DNA of 64,000 bases from Flammula alnicola (GCA_015499995.1 JADNRV010000076.1:1-64000), one strand, 5' to 3'; numbered from the stretch's first letter, positions 46,330 to 59,493 are shown. Notes: generated by a model from the letters alone, not told the origin. Numbers and translations are program-made.

Positions 46330-47580
46330 TTAGAGTCGGGTGCGTCAGCTTACGGCGGAGCGCTGATTATTTGATAGCCTTCGGGGAACCATGGGCCATA
46401 GGTCTGCATTTTTATGAGCGAGAATGCCTTCACATGTGATGCTTTTCTAGTAGACCTCGTTGTCTGATCGCCGAAGCTTGCATTTACAGATAATGAGATC
46501 CACAAATCTCTGTCGTGCTATGAAGCAAAGCCCGACAACGTCCTCAAAGCCCTACCCCAAGTTGTGATGGCAGCAGTCATCCAGTCCCAACGATTCGGGT
46601 ATTGTAAATTTTCCTCGTCGACATCAGTACTGATTTCTGTCATAGGTTGAGGCGGAGTCGTATCTTGACTGCCGCAAGTCCGCCTGGAATCTGACCTGAG
46701 AGGATTGACTTTGGTCCTTGGGTTGCTCCGTGACTGGGTATCTTTCATGCCGATTATCTCAAGCTTTTGACCTCAAATGGCAGATCCAGAACGGGCAGAC
46801 AAAGCAAATGAAGTTCTGTACTTATGTTGGTCCTCCCGAGGCCACAGGTCAGCTATCTTGTTTCAACTTTTCTGCTAGGCATTGTGTACTTCCCGTCGCC
46901 CGAACCTTAATGTCTACTCAAGTGTAATCATAATTTTTTTTTTTCCATTCGAACTACGCTTACATGGCGTCGTTGTTGTCTCCACCTCCGCCGCCGCCTC
47001 GCTCTCTCCCACACTAACCCCCCCACGGGATAAGACAAAGAACTTATCATGTTGCAGCGCTTCGCCGATTCGCATGAGGGCGGTGGTTGAACGGGGAGGA
47101 GTGGCGCGAGATTCGAATGGCGAAGCTGGGTGGCGTGTTTCTGGTTGGCTATGACTTGTAGAGTACGATAACTTTTTAAGAAATGAACTATCCCCTCAGC
47201 GCATCTCATCCTGCAATCCTGGTCCATTCCACACCTTTGCCTGCGACGCGAATCCGGTCCTGAGCTTCCTAGCCTTAGGACAGATTGAACTGCTCCACCG
47301 CAGGACGTAATTTATGACTGGTGATGGAAACTGCGTTTGAACTCAAGTCAGTGCCAATGATCGCATGTGCTCTCAAAATTTGGTTTGAGCCCTTGCTCGA
47401 CGAGGCCCTTGAACGGAAAACTTTTGCTCTACAATTAACAAACAATTAAGTTGGACAGCCTACTCTCAAAACATGGTGGATCTAACTATACACATCACTG
47501 TTAACAAAAAGTGAAGACGAAGGGAAAGCCATTCTAAGACTAAGAAAAAGTAACTATTGTATTTCAGAGGTCCTGATTAC
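46330..47580. other. Gene-poor stretch
   Basis: Only unsupported short frames lie between the fragment at 46.2 kb and the HECT gene stop codon. Confidence 0.4.
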
Positions 47581-47584
47581 CGAG

Positions 47585-50500
47585 TTACGACAAATCGAAG
47601 CCAGCGCCAGAATTGATAGCCTGGATAAGCTTTTCGCGCAGCGTCCTTTCGTTGGTGTATCTCGGAAGCTAAATTACCGTATTATGAGTGAAAAACGACA
47701 GGCATGAGAGACAAATTTGAAGCCCACTTTAAGAAGATTGACGCAAGTACTCGAAGTGGGAAGCCGGTACTGATCTTCACCCGCGTCACGTATTGAAAAA
47801 TTCGGCACGAGTTCCTTGAATCCACTGAGAACGGAGAGAAAGATGTCAGAAAATAAGATAAGATATAGTGAACAGAACTACGTACAGAAGAGGTGGTCGG
47901 CTGCAGCTAGTCACGAAGCGCAGCAAGGCTCGACGCTGTTCTTGATCGAACGAATTGACGACCTGAACGGCCTTCAGTAAACATGTCAGTAGAGATCCGG
48001 AGAAAATAGGGCGTACATTCCAGAACGCCACAATAACTGGATGGTGGTCGTCATAAAGACCTCCGTAATTGGTATGGCCGCGAAGATCATCGAGGTCGAT
48101 AGGGGAATTGACGCCACCAATGAGGATTTGCACCTCTTGTTGATTGAACATCCTAGAAAGAACCAACGTTGAGCTCTAAATTAATTACGATTAAGCGTCG
48201 TGGAAAGACATACCTCAACCACTTCTGATCGATCATCTCCGACAATCCTTCAAAGAATGCGTCGCTCTGTTGCTTGATCTGCTTGCTGAGTCGATAATGC
48301 GAAACGAGGTAGATGTAAGTTAGGCGATTCTCCTTCGTGACGGGCACGTTGCTGCCGTCGGGAATGAGGTCTATGCTTTTGGTGTCGCCAAATTCTGCCA
48401 ACGCAGAATGACCGATTAGCCAATACAGAAGCAGGCCAGGAAGAAGAAAGGTTACCTTCGACAGCCACGGTGAAATTCAAGGAAAGATCTTCCGGGTTTC
48501 CATTGTAATGCTTCAAGAAAATGAGACCGTTATACAAGTCGGGATCCAATGAAGACAGATCGTCCAGGAAGCTCTGTCTGCCCAACCACTAGAATGGATA
48601 ACATTAGAACGAGAAGAGCGCAGAAGAGCTTCTATAGCGACTTACTTTAGCCAGGAAGAATCCGGCAAATGCAACGTCGACCAGAATGCCCTCGTACATA
48701 GCCTTTCCCAGGATGCGACCAATGAAGCGATACCAGTTCAAGCTATGGGCTTCAAGAATTGGGTAAATGTCGTCAGTACTCCAGAAGACGAATGATATCC
48801 AGATGACTTACGTTCGGTGGCATAGGCATGAGGATTGGGGTACAGCTCATTCTTCTTGTTCGCCAACCACAGCCCGCGATCGGTATCGAACACTTCCTGA
48901 CACAAAGAGGTGAAGAATTCTTTAAACACGCCTCCGCCGTCGATACCCGCCCTACACGACAAAAAAAAGTAGCATCAGCATCATAAAAGAGAGAGCGGGA
49001 TACCGTGAACCAAACGTACTCTTCCTGTCCGAACTGATCAATAAACGTAATCTCAATCGGCGCCTTCAAGTCCACCTCTCCCAGCCTGTCGAACCCATCC
49101 TGTGCGACCATCCCTCTGCGGACCTGTACTCGTGCTTTTTGGCTCAAACCGAAGGCGTTGTACCGCCTCAGGTTTCCATTTCCACGCGACATCATGTCGT
49201 TCATGACGAAGTGGCGGAAGATGGAGACGCGGACTTCGAACGGGATGGCGAAAGGGATGTTGTTGAGAATGCCTAGACGCGGGGACATGGCGGCGATTTG
49301 ACGCTTGGAGAGGATGCGAGGGGCGTGAGAGTCGGGTTTTGATAGTTGTTGCTCTTCGAGACTGAATAATAGAGATACTGTTAGTGTTGATTGAGATGGA
49401 TGGTTTAAATCGACGTACACAGCTGCTTCGACGAACGAGTTCATGTCCAGTTGAGATGTTACTAGCCAATGGTCCACTGGAACGAAAGGTTTTCTCGAGC
49501 TAAAAGACGTAAACAACATATCAGACACGAAGCTTCAAAAAAGATAAAACCAACGTACTCTCTTGCGTGAATCCCCAACAAGCAGCGCGTCACCTTCTCC
49601 CTCACTGTCTCCCAAGAACATCGCACATTCGACGAAATATAGACCTCTTGCATGATAGATTGCTCCTCTCTCAAATAAAGCGTAAACGCGATATTCAGCA
49701 GCTGCTTGCTGAACGACACCAGCTCGTCAAGGGTGAGAGGGTTCCGCACCGCGCGTCCCCTGGCGCCGTTCCGAAGAACTCGTCATCGCCCATCGTGAGC
49801 AATGCTTGCGAATATAGGTCGGATAGGAATAAGACAGGCGGCCAGTGCGACACATTTGCGGGATCTTGAGGTGTGTTCGTCAAGTTTTTGGCATTATCAA
49901 GAATAAAAAGGTGACATACCCATCAGGTTCCCAGAATTCTCCTCTTTGCCCAACGGTGAGCGTCTGACGAGATCCCTATACAATTCGCGGACCAGTCCAC
50001 CGCCCGTGCTCGCCAAAACCACGTTGAGATCTGTTCCTGAGATGACGGCCAGGAAACTGTAAGAGCGAATAGATATGCGATCAAATGCGGGAACAGGCCA
50101 GGCTTTGATTGCGTTGATAATATCAGCGTCGTCAAATGTGACTGGCTGATTATCTTCTCGAGCCGTTTCATTGTCTTGGTGTCGATTGTCGGTGGGGGAG
50201 GCGGTGGAGGGAGAGAGATAAATTCGCTGACCACAGATACACGTGTCTGGTGACCATCACTGGAATCGGAATCGTATTCCTCCCGTCCCCACGACGACTT
50301 GGGTTTCGTGTTTTTGTGCAACGCCTTGGTCTTGGTGGTATGCCGCGGCTTGAAGATCTCTACGGGGAATTTATTGAAGAGCGATATAGAAAGTTGCAAG
50401 TACGTGGTAAAAGCTGGGGACCCGAGGACCTTATACTGGGGGGAGATGAACATGTACATATTGGCCGCGAGGTGGATCTTGGATGCGACAGACGTGGAGT

Positions 50501-51521
50501 GAGGATGTATGGGATTTGCGGATTTAGGGAGTCTAGAGTCGCCAGCGGCAGTCGTGAGATGAAGCTGGGAAGATGCTCTAGAGGTAATCGATTAGGTAGA
50601 AGAGGGATAGTAAATATAGAAACGAAGATGCTGGCGAGTGATTGGGAGTATTGAGGGGACTGCGGTTGGAATGTGGACAGAGGCGCTGTTACGATGTTGA
50701 GAATAGGTGGTAAGCTGGTAGATGACTTGGATCCGATGGGCTAGAGAAGAAAATGGATTATTAAGAGAAAGCCACAGATACACGGCCTCCTACAGGGCCC
50801 CAATTGGAAAAAGAAAGAGACACGTACTATTCGTTCGATAGCTTGGCTCAAGAGGTCGTATAGCCGATGTTGTAGCAGGTATTCTGTGATAAGGCTACAC
50901 GTTGGTGGGCCATCGGCGCCTAGCACTTTGATTGCTACGGCATTCGACAACAAGATGTTCAAGACTTCAAGATACGACAAAGCGTTCGGCGACCTGTCGT
51001 AGGAAATAAGCATTCCGGAGTATTACAAGGAAAACACATTGGACTTACTGTGGAGAATCCGCCACGGATTGCAAAAGCAGCAGACTAGCCTGCCGTATAA
51101 GCACAAGCCAGCTGGTACGCTGCGGACCAACAGCCGGCACAAGCAATTTATCTTTTCAACTCATCAGAACACAATCCACCAACGAATCCAAACCAAAACG
51201 AACCTGCACCGAGCTCCAAAATCGCTCGGACCACCTCCCCAGCACCTCATCGTCCCTCCCAATCAGCACGAGACATCGCAGCCCCGTCAACCCATCACAT
51301 CCGCCTCGAATGCCCTCTCATCTCCGCCTCGCCGCCCGCGCATCGATGACACCCCGATACCACGCCTGGATCCGAATCGCCTTCTCCGTGCGCTCCCTGT
51401 GGGCTGCCCGCGCTACCCGCTGAGCCTGCACCCTGTCGAAGATGGCTGCTGGCGTCGCAGCCGAGGACACGCCTCCGAGGTTGATTTTGCGCTTCCACTC
51501 GTCCCCGAATGCCGGTAGCAT
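47585..51521 (-). CDS. HUL5: HECT E3 ubiquitin ligase, UBE3C/Hul5 type
   Basis: Attaches ubiquitin through a thioester Cys; Hul5/UBE3C work with the proteasome in extending chains. The ATG at 51521 opens the family N-terminus (FGDEWKRKINLGG) and an IQ-like helix (AIRIQAWYRGV). Middle exons cover NALSYLEVLNILLSN (about 50980), KPGLFPH/AIKAWPVPAFDR (about 50090) and PLTLDELVSFSKQLLN. The HECT domain starts near 49300 (IPFEVRVSIFRHFV), with GGGVFKEFFTS, NWYRFIGRILGKAMYEGI, GGVNSPIDLDDLR and the active Cys in LPTSSTCVNLL (codon 47743-47745), ending in the -GFDLS tail and TAA at 47585. About a dozen short introns. Frames between 51320 and 51050 and around 50160 do not join cleanly, so small unrecognised introns or indels are there. 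Confidence 0.85.
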
Positions 51522-52009
51522 GGTTTGATTTGTGTTGGAGGGGGTACTGGGAGGTAATTGCTGAAAGGATGGTGTTGTATGAAAACAAGTCCAGAGTATG
51601 CACTGCAAGGGACAGATGCGTAAGCCTTCTAGCATCAATTGATCATGTGATGCACTATCTAATCTTATCTGTTCCTCGGCTTCGTCATCCGTCCCGGTGA
51701 TGGAAACCGACCACGGAATGGCGGAGAACCTTCTGGTTTTCTGGTGAGTAGTAACGTAGATGCATGTGGACTCCATAAGCATGAGCAAGAAAACAGTGCT
51801 TGTGATATATTTTGACCGGAGTAATGTATGTACGTACATGTGTATATACAACAGAACAGAAGACAGATAGCGATAAAAAGAGGACATACATCGAACATAT
51901 CTATACAACCCTCCCAAAGCCGAATGGGTAAAAACAGGGTAACCCAAAAGAGCGTGGCGAAAATGGTACACCGCATAAGTCGTAGGGAAAAAAAAGACAG
52001 TGTCATTGA

Positions 52010-53520
52010 TCACCCTCAGAAAACAATGGTATTCTCCGCTCCATTCATGCTGGGTCTGGCTTCGTGTTCTGATCTCCCACAACCCCCTCGGGCCCCGCGA
52101 GAGGCCTTGGAACACGGATTTATCTCCCAGAAAGTCAACCTGAAGCACGCCGTTGGGTATCAAGTGGGTATTCATCCTACACTCTCCTGGAACGCAAGGG
52201 TGATGGCCATACGATCCGTCGCACTCAGCGCCTCGTTCCAATAATGCCTTCCATGGATCGGGGTATGCAGCTGGGCGGTCATCTGGCTGAAGATATCGAA
52301 GATAGTGACGCCATTCGGGTGGCTTTGGTGCACATCAATGTACCACGGCAGGCGCGGGTGGAAGAGGCGGAGGAAGGCGAATCCGGGCTGGCATGCCAGT
52401 TGTGCAAAGTCGATGTCGTTATGTGGACGATCGAGAGTCAGAAACTCGACCACCTCTGGCGCGAAGGGTTCCTCACGGAGGTCGTAGTAGATTGGGGGGT
52501 ATGTTGGACGATAGATGAGGAGTGGGTGTATTTCGCGTCGTCCGGGATCGCTCCATTCTACACAAGAATTCGTCAGCATACGTCAACATATGGAGTGAGG
52601 ACGATGGTTGAAGCACCTATGACATCCGATTTGGGCTTCAACATCTGCGGTAACATTTGCGGGATATACGAAGCAATCCCTTCCCTGCCCGTAAAGTCGG
52701 CTCTCCAATCGCGTGGCCTTCTCGCAAGGTTGTTTTCGTCATATAAATCGCCACGAGCATACGCCGGAATGTTGTATGTAGGAATGCTAACCCCGCTTGG
52801 ATTGCCCCATGACGCCGACCGCTGTAGTGGTGGACGGCGAGGAGAACGGCCCTGCGAGTTCGATCGCTTCATCGACTGCGAATGCCCAATATTGCCCTCG
52901 TACCCATAATTATCCCTCTTCTTCTTTTTCCTCGTCACCACGTATCCACTCTGCTGCTGCTGCTGCTGCTGCTGACCATCATACCACCCAGTCGGATGCG
53001 CACTCGCCGGCTCATATGGTGTTCCGGGCGGCGGCTGGCCCGTGAAGTATGGGGTCGGTGGATGCGGTTGAGATTGAGGTGGATTAACATAGGCTGAAGG
53101 ATAGCCAGTGGGGTATGAATTTGGAGTTTGAGGTGTGTACGCGCCCCAGGCTGGCTGAGCAGGAGGCCCCCAGACGGGTGTCCCAGCCACGGGATAGTTG
53201 CCATAGGACCAACTCTGGGCACTACTCGGCGCCGTCGGCGATAGAGGCCACGAGGCCGTAGGATAGGGGGTGCCATGAGCAGGCCACTGCGCCGAGCTAT
53301 CGAAAATCGATTCGACCACATTAGCGAAAGAGTGTGAGAAACAAGTTGACATCCAAAATCGCTCACCTCGGCTGAGGATTACTGTGAAGGCCAGGGAACG
53401 CACTGTAAGACCCAGGTTGGCCACCATCAGCTGCACCTTGAGGGGGAGGGTAAAAGGGGGGTTCGAGTCTACCAATGGCGGCATGGTGGGCGAAAACATT
53501 CTGGCACGCCTAGATTCAAG
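52010..53520 (-). CDS. DUF6699-domain protein with Pro/Gln/Ser-rich N-terminus
   Basis: The C-terminal domain matches the basidiomycete DUF6699 pattern: HPLLIYRPTYPPIYYDLRE, then PWYIDVHQSHPNGVTIFDIF, and after a 44-nt intron VDFLGDKSVFQGLSR and GLWEIRT. The N-terminal half is low-complexity (PPQSQPHPPTPYFTGQPP), with a Gln run encoded by a CAG tract (about 52951-52975 on plus) and a basic RKKKKR. An intron at about 52621-52570 splits the Glu codon before WSDPGRR. The first exon reads best in the frame giving FYPPPQGAADGG (about 53440), which lacks an ATG, so the start lies upstream or in another exon. The stop is unresolved because the frame stays open toward the HECT gene on the same strand. 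Function of the domain is unknown. Confidence 0.75.
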
Positions 53521-54470
53521 ATGAGCCTTAGCACGCCCGCTGATGGGAATAATTGTTCAAGGAGGAACAACGAGCTTTATCAAGCAGAGAGAGGGTATAA
53601 CAGAACAATCGCAACGTGGATTGACTCAGAATGCGTCCATGAGCGCAGCTCTCGAATTGAACTGACGGCTGGAAGGCAGAGAGTGCGCAGAGTTGTGATC
53701 TTGCCAACATCGGTATTTACTCTTGTTGTCTAGCACCACCGCCTTGTCTCAAAACAGACAACAGCTCCCATCATCATTATGCAGGCATATGCAGGGCTAA
53801 TACTTATATCGATAACTGGATTATCTGCGTCCAAGTGCAATTGTCTATCCCGTAATTGTAATTTCCTTGAAATTGTCGCTTGCATGGAAATGGTGGCTTT
53901 GGTGCACGTCATGTGTCACGATCCAGACAGCTTGCCTACTGACCATTCGTGAGCGAAGTCAAACACAAGGAAAAAAAGAAAAAATAAAAAAAAAAAAAAA
54001 AAAAACAAAAAAACCCCAAACCACATCCACTCGTCGCTGACTCGCAACCCAATCGCGACCACAGTTGTTGCCGCCGATGCAGTCGCAGCGCGATATATAT
54101 GCTAGAAATTTCATCGACTCCGTTACTATGACACATCACCAAACATCACTGGCTCTGGCTCGGCTGTTGGGAGGCAGTGGAGCAGGGGTAGCGCGCCTAG
54201 ATTAGATAAGATCAGATCAGGGTACACGACGCTGTCGACGCTTTCCCTGGCATCTGTATCCCGAGAGCGGGCAAATTAAGCATTCGGTGAGCGCAAAAGG
54301 TGCATAAAAGTTCAAGTTGTGTAACTACCACACATCCCACTGACGATGGTCTCCTCCCTCACAGATATGGACGACCTCGACCCCTCAAACCTACAAGCCA
54401 CGATGAATCACGAGTGTGTGACACGACGACGACGACGAAACTTAGACGGCGTTGAGCTGATACTATTCTA
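53521..54470. other. Intergenic, with A-rich homopolymer tract
   Basis: No gene. An almost pure A tract runs about 53969-54013, and TAGATTAGATAAGATCAGAT at about 54195 is the reverse of the TCTAATCTA motif seen elsewhere. Confidence 0.4.
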
Positions 54471-54476
54471 CTCGAG

Positions 54477-54830
54477 ATGGAGTCGAACAAACCTAACAAG
54501 TTGGCTTTCTTGTCTACGCCGACGCCAGGTTCTTATATAGGTCGTCTTGGTCGAGGGTAAGTGGTTTTGTTTAACTTGGAACTTTCAGCTTTATTAAGCG
54601 AAATTTACAGCGCTTCTGGTTTTATAACCCGTTCTGATGTCGGTTGTGCGAGAGAAGGCCCTTCAGCAGAAGTAATCACGTAAGTCTTATTTATTCGATT
54701 TTCCATAAAATATGTTGTAATCCATCCAGTGAAGCCCAAGCAAAATGAGGCGAAGAAGTCGAACCCGGCCTACGAGCAGGACGACGAAGAAGCCGACAAA
54801 ATATTTGAAACAATGATGAAGCTATAGATT
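54477..54830 (+). pseudogene. N-terminal fragment of PRP6-like splicing factor
   Basis: Three exon-like pieces (54477-54556, 54611-54679, from 54730) spell the PRP1_N region of the U4/U6.U5 tri-snRNP protein Prp6: NKLAFLSTPTPGSYIG, RGASGFITRSDVG, REGPSAEVI, and, frame-shifted, YEQDDEEADKIFE. Splice sites are still canonical (GTAAGT donors), so the fragment derives from genomic DNA, not a retrocopy. It is dead: TGA at 54746-54748 sits where a codon such as CGA is expected in the A-K-R-G-E-E segment, and a frameshift precedes YEQDDEEAD. The large HAT-repeat body is absent. Confidence 0.7.
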
Positions 54831-55350
54831 CCCGCCGTCGCTGAGCCTGGAGATGTGTTCTGTCTGGTTAGTCTCACCACTCCCCCCTCGGTACTTGGAT
54901 TCCATGGAATTAGTAAGAAGCTACCGTCGTTATTTACCGCAAGACCTCTACGTTTTCCTCAGATATGAGCAACTATTAAGTAGACGGCTACTCGAAGACA
55001 TGAATCCAATGACCTTGCTCAGTGCCGGGTTCAAGTTAGATCACGGAGAGATTGAATAGCGAGCGGTCACTGTCCGAAGCTACGAGACCAGGAGTAATAT
55101 GTTTGAAGTAGTTGATCATAGGAATGCGTTAGTCTCCCTCAGTCAGACTAACAAAATTCGTAGTCTTTTTTATGTGTATTGATCGACGACTTATTCATGT
55201 GTAGGTACTAGGAATGCGTAGCGTTAGCATTTCTATTCGCGTTGCCACGAGGTCGACATGCGATGCGTATGTTTGGCGACTGGGAACATTGTACGATCAT
55301 GGCAGATGCACACCCCTCACTTCCTCCACGACCATCCTCCTTCCTCAGAC

Positions 55351-58206
55351 ATGGACGGTCGCGACCGCTCCAACTTAGTGGTCGGAAAACAGACAAATTT
55401 CTTTTCCAATGCCGATAATACAACAATTGGGACAGGGGCAATGTTCATGGCAGCACAGCACGACGTCAACATCCACTACGCTCATCATCCTGGACAAAGT
55501 GGTACGCACAGTTGTCTGTTCGAGTATTTGACAACACTAATTTCAGGCAATTAAATGCATAGGATGGGAAATCCTCCAGCAGAATGTCGCTCCAGGTGCC
55601 TTCTACGACGCCGCTGAACGTGGTGATCCTCCAAAATGCCACCCAGATACCCGTCTCGCCATTCTCGCCAAGATTACGGAGTGGATCAAAGATCTTGACA
55701 GCCGTCGACAATTCTTCATATGGCTCTACGGCCCTGCTGGTGTAGGGAAATCAGCTATCGCGCAGACGATCGCAGAGATGTGCGCCCGGGAAGCGCTTCT
55801 GGCTGCGTCTTTCTTCTTCTCCCGGACCGTTTCTGGGCGCAACAACGAGACGCGCTTCATAGCGTCTGTTGCATATCAGCTTTCACTATCCATCCCAAAA
55901 ATACGCGAGCGCGTCATTACTGCCGTGGAGCAAGATCCCATGATTTTCTCGCGCACCGTCATCACTCAGATGCGAGTGTTGGTAGTGGAACCCCTCAATG
56001 AAGCCACCAAAGACGAAGAGCTGGATTGTCAAGCTTTGTCGGTCCGACCCGGATTTGTTGTGGTAGATGGTCTAGACGAATGCCACGACGACACAGCCCA
56101 GACCGCAATTCTCGACGCCCTCGCAGACTCCGTAACCCAATTACATTTTCCTCTCATCTTCCTCGTCGCCAGCCGCCCGGAATATGCAATCCGTCGCGCG
56201 TTTAACACAGAACCCCTGCAGTCTGTCATGCAAGGATTAGCGCTAGACGACAATTATCAATCGGACGAGGATATACGTACTTTCCTACGCTCGAAATTCA
56301 AAGATATCAGACGTTTTCATCCCGCAGGAGGTGACCTTCCTCCAGGATGGCCGCCAGAAGAAGACACAGAATACTTGGTCGAAAAATCTTCGGGACAATT
56401 CATTTACGCGGCGACGGTGGGCAAGTACATCGAGTCCCCAAAACACAACCCCCCAAAACGATTGAAAGTTATCCTTGGATTGTCCAGTCCTGGGAAGGAG
56501 ACTCCGTTCTCTGAACTAGACGGCTTATACCGTTTGATCCTCTCGTCAGTGGATGATATTCAGAGAGTTATGGAGATTTTGACATTGCTGATCTTGAGCC
56601 GTGGCGAATGTTATCTTCCTCTGACTGTCGGATTCGTCGAGGTATTCCTCGGATATGACCCTGGGGACGTGAGGACAGCGCTGACGGACATGCATGCTCT
56701 GATACAAGTCCATCCACCAGGAGATGACACCAACAACCTCCGTATCTATCACGCGTCTTTGCACGACTTCCTTATGGATCGTTCACGTTCCGGGGATTTT
56801 TTCCTAAATGCAAAAACGGGTCATACCAATCTTGCAAGGCATTGCGTCAGATCCCTTGCAAAAATCCCTCAATCAAGTACTGCCCCCACGATTCTTCGTG
56901 ACATAATCCGTGGATTCATTGGCCATATCATACAGTCGGGTCTCACCGATGAACTAGCGAATGACCTGGAACATTTCAGTCCGGAGACCTCATTTCGGGC
57001 GTTATCCTTCTTAATATGGTTTAATCAACCTTGGAGTCGTTTCTTTGAATTCCTGCGGGACCAGGTATGTACTCATCTCTACATGCAGAATTTACAGACA
57101 ATCGATATCGATGACGCTTCATTAAAATAGGCCTCTACTATCTCTGAGAAAAAATTATTCCTTCGCCTGCGAAATGAATATGACAAATGTATTCTGAATC
57201 TGCTTGAAAAATATCCGAATGAAATACGATGCTGCATTCTGGCCATCTTCAGTGTGCCTGATCATGCCGGCACATACATTCAAGACATTTTCAACATCTT
57301 GGTGCACGGCATGGATATCACGTCTTCCCACTTCTTCCGCATTTTGGAACTCGACAAAACCTTGCTCTTCTTCTCGGAGTGGCCAACTTTGATAAACAGG
57401 GAACAGAACTATCAGCTTCGAGAACTTTTTCAAGACCCGTCTCGTGCCGGGCCCTATTCCGCGGATGGATCTAATTGTGCAAAACTAGTACGCCAATTAG
57501 TAGAGTGCCTCTATCAACAGTAAATCAAATTCCATCCTCTCTCCGTTCAAAGTTTGTGTGACGCTGAGCATTATTTATCTTAGACGGTCCGAAGGGAGAT
57601 CCCTTGAAATCCGCGACTTGGCAACCCGCGCGCCCCGATACGACAAACTAATCCTTCGACTGGAGTATCCTTCGTTGAAGTACATTCCCGAGCTTCTTGC
57701 AGCCTCTTCGAAGGATCCCAACCTAGCTATCTTCCTCAGAGATCGTGTGCTTCAGTACCACAGCGATGACACAATTGCCGACGGTAGACAGGCGGTAGGC
57801 ATCGCTAGCCTGAAGTATGTAAAGGTCAGTCTCCCCTTCGTATGCATAACGAACGACATCTTGGCGACCCATCCAATTTGCCGTTCACTATCTCGTTTTA
57901 TTCTCTGTGTAGGAGTGTCACATCCCGTACCTGGAGCATGAGCATGATCCAGAGTGTGACATATGCATCATATGCGAATCCCTCGCCGAATCGCAGAGCA
58001 TTATAGGCACAACATTTGAAGACGGTGATAATCCCAAGAACGTGCTCGCTGCCGCCCAACTTCGTTCACTCAGAAAGCGCCTTCTTGAGGCGTCTCTGCT
58101 GCAGGAAAAAGAAACAAAGGTGAGCTCAGCTCGGAATATTCGACCTTGTTCATTGGATATGACTGCTTACTTAATTTAAATTGTGTTTGTCTTTCAGACC
58201 TCTTGA
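55351..58206 (+). CDS. NACHT-domain STAND NTPase (fungal NLR-like)
   Basis: Six exons: 55351-55501, 55563-57064, 57131-57519, 57584-57824, 57913-58119 and 58198-58206. N-terminus: FFSNADNTTIGTGAMFMAAQ, the short beta-type segment seen ahead of agaricomycete NACHT domains. NACHT: Walker A LYGPAGVGKSAIAQ (about 55723-55760), Walker B GFVVVDGLDECH (about 56050), SRPEYAIR sensor-like segment, then winged-helix-like FLMDRSRSGDF. The C-terminal half carries no WD40, ankyrin or TPR repeats. It ends with a short H-E-H-x3-C-x2-C-x2-C cluster (about 57935-57980) and a charged helix. Related fungal proteins act in non-self recognition and regulated cell death. ATG at 55351 is chosen for domain fit; in-frame ATGs at 55258 and 55306 exist. 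The gene looks intact. Confidence 0.85.
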
Positions 58207-58209
58207 TTC

Positions 58210-59490
58210 CATGTGGCGTATCAGTAGCGTTATAGCCCGCAGTACTTCGAGAACAATACAGACCAGCAACTATGGGCGCAATCATTAGGTAGCGTCAGAG
58301 GCTCGACAGAAAGTATAGCAAGTCCGGAGGGAATAGAGAAATGTTATCGGTCATACGCTTGTGTGTCTTCCAAGAATATTCTTCTAGACCCAGGTGGTGA
58401 CGTCAGCCCAGCTGATCAAATTATGTGCAAGGCAGGCCCTGTACAGTACGTAGTGACGTAGCCCTATCCAAGGTAAGTCCGGAATTATCTGCCCCTCTGA
58501 GGCGAGCGTCGAGAAGATTTACACTACGTGGAAACTATACAGAGAGTTCGAGAGCGGCGTAGACGTCATGCGGGGTTACCCGTGCGCCGACCTCAAGGGT
58601 CACTGCGGACATCAGTGCAAACTGTTCTGCACACCAGTAAACGATAGCGGAAGATCAAGGAGTCTGATGTTCTGAATCCTAACGTCTATCGAGAAACATC
58701 AAGCAGCGTTACTAACCCAGTTATGCCAGTGGTAAGGTTGTCAAACCCACAGACATAACGTGCGAATCAAAGTCATCTTAAATCGAGGATGAAGAACAAC
58801 AGTTCTGAATTAGTACACGATGACGCATCGCCCTCCACAAGAAGTCAGAATGCAGAGTCCGGAAGCTCCGTATTTTTAGTGTTGAACGTTGAACAGCCGA
58901 GGACAAGGATGCCGAGTACGGATAGCAAATAAAGCTCGCGCCCAATAAAGTCCATAAGGTATTTGAGGCTGTTGTAGCGCCCATAAATAGCTCACGAAAG
59001 CATTTGTCCTTGTGAACGGTACCGTGAGTGGGAGGAGATTTTAGAGCGATGAATGCGATGCAGTCACGGAGCATCGCCGAGAACTGCGCCGCATAAGAAC
59101 TTGCCGCAGAGGTGGTCATAATATCTCGTGGAAAACCTTAAGACGAGACAGGATTTTCAGACGACGTAGGCAAAAGTATGAACAAGTACAATGGCAGATC
59201 TGAGACGAGTTGTGATTTCGTCATATGGTGGCAGTGGCAACGGCGAGAAGGCGTCGAAAATGGTTTTGAATGTCAGTTTCCTGCAATATGATTTCAATGG
59301 CTTTTCGAGATTAGGACGAGCGAGTCTGAGAATCGTGTTTTACATGCTGACCCAAGCCTAGCCAAGCGGGTAAGTCCGATGTTCCAGATGATTCATCTCA
59401 CCACGGTAGTTTGTCAGGAACATCGAAACTGAGTGGGTACTGACAAAAATTGTCGCCTGTCGAATGTCATGAGTAAGGAATGTGGGGTTG
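58210..59490. other. Intergenic stretch
   Basis: No supported gene. A 113-codon minus frame at 58778-59119 has no recognisable domain. Confidence 0.4.
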
Positions 59491-59493
59491 GGG

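Noticed and set aside
51318..52241. A single 307-codon protein
   Set aside because: The frame fuses the end of the DUF6699 gene, intergenic sequence and the start of the HECT gene; motifs at each end belong to different families.
13250..58206. A linked immune/cell-death cluster of metacaspase, HNH nuclease and NACHT genes
   Set aside because: The genes are 20-40 kb apart with unrelated housekeeping genes between, on mixed strands, and no shared regulatory signal is visible.
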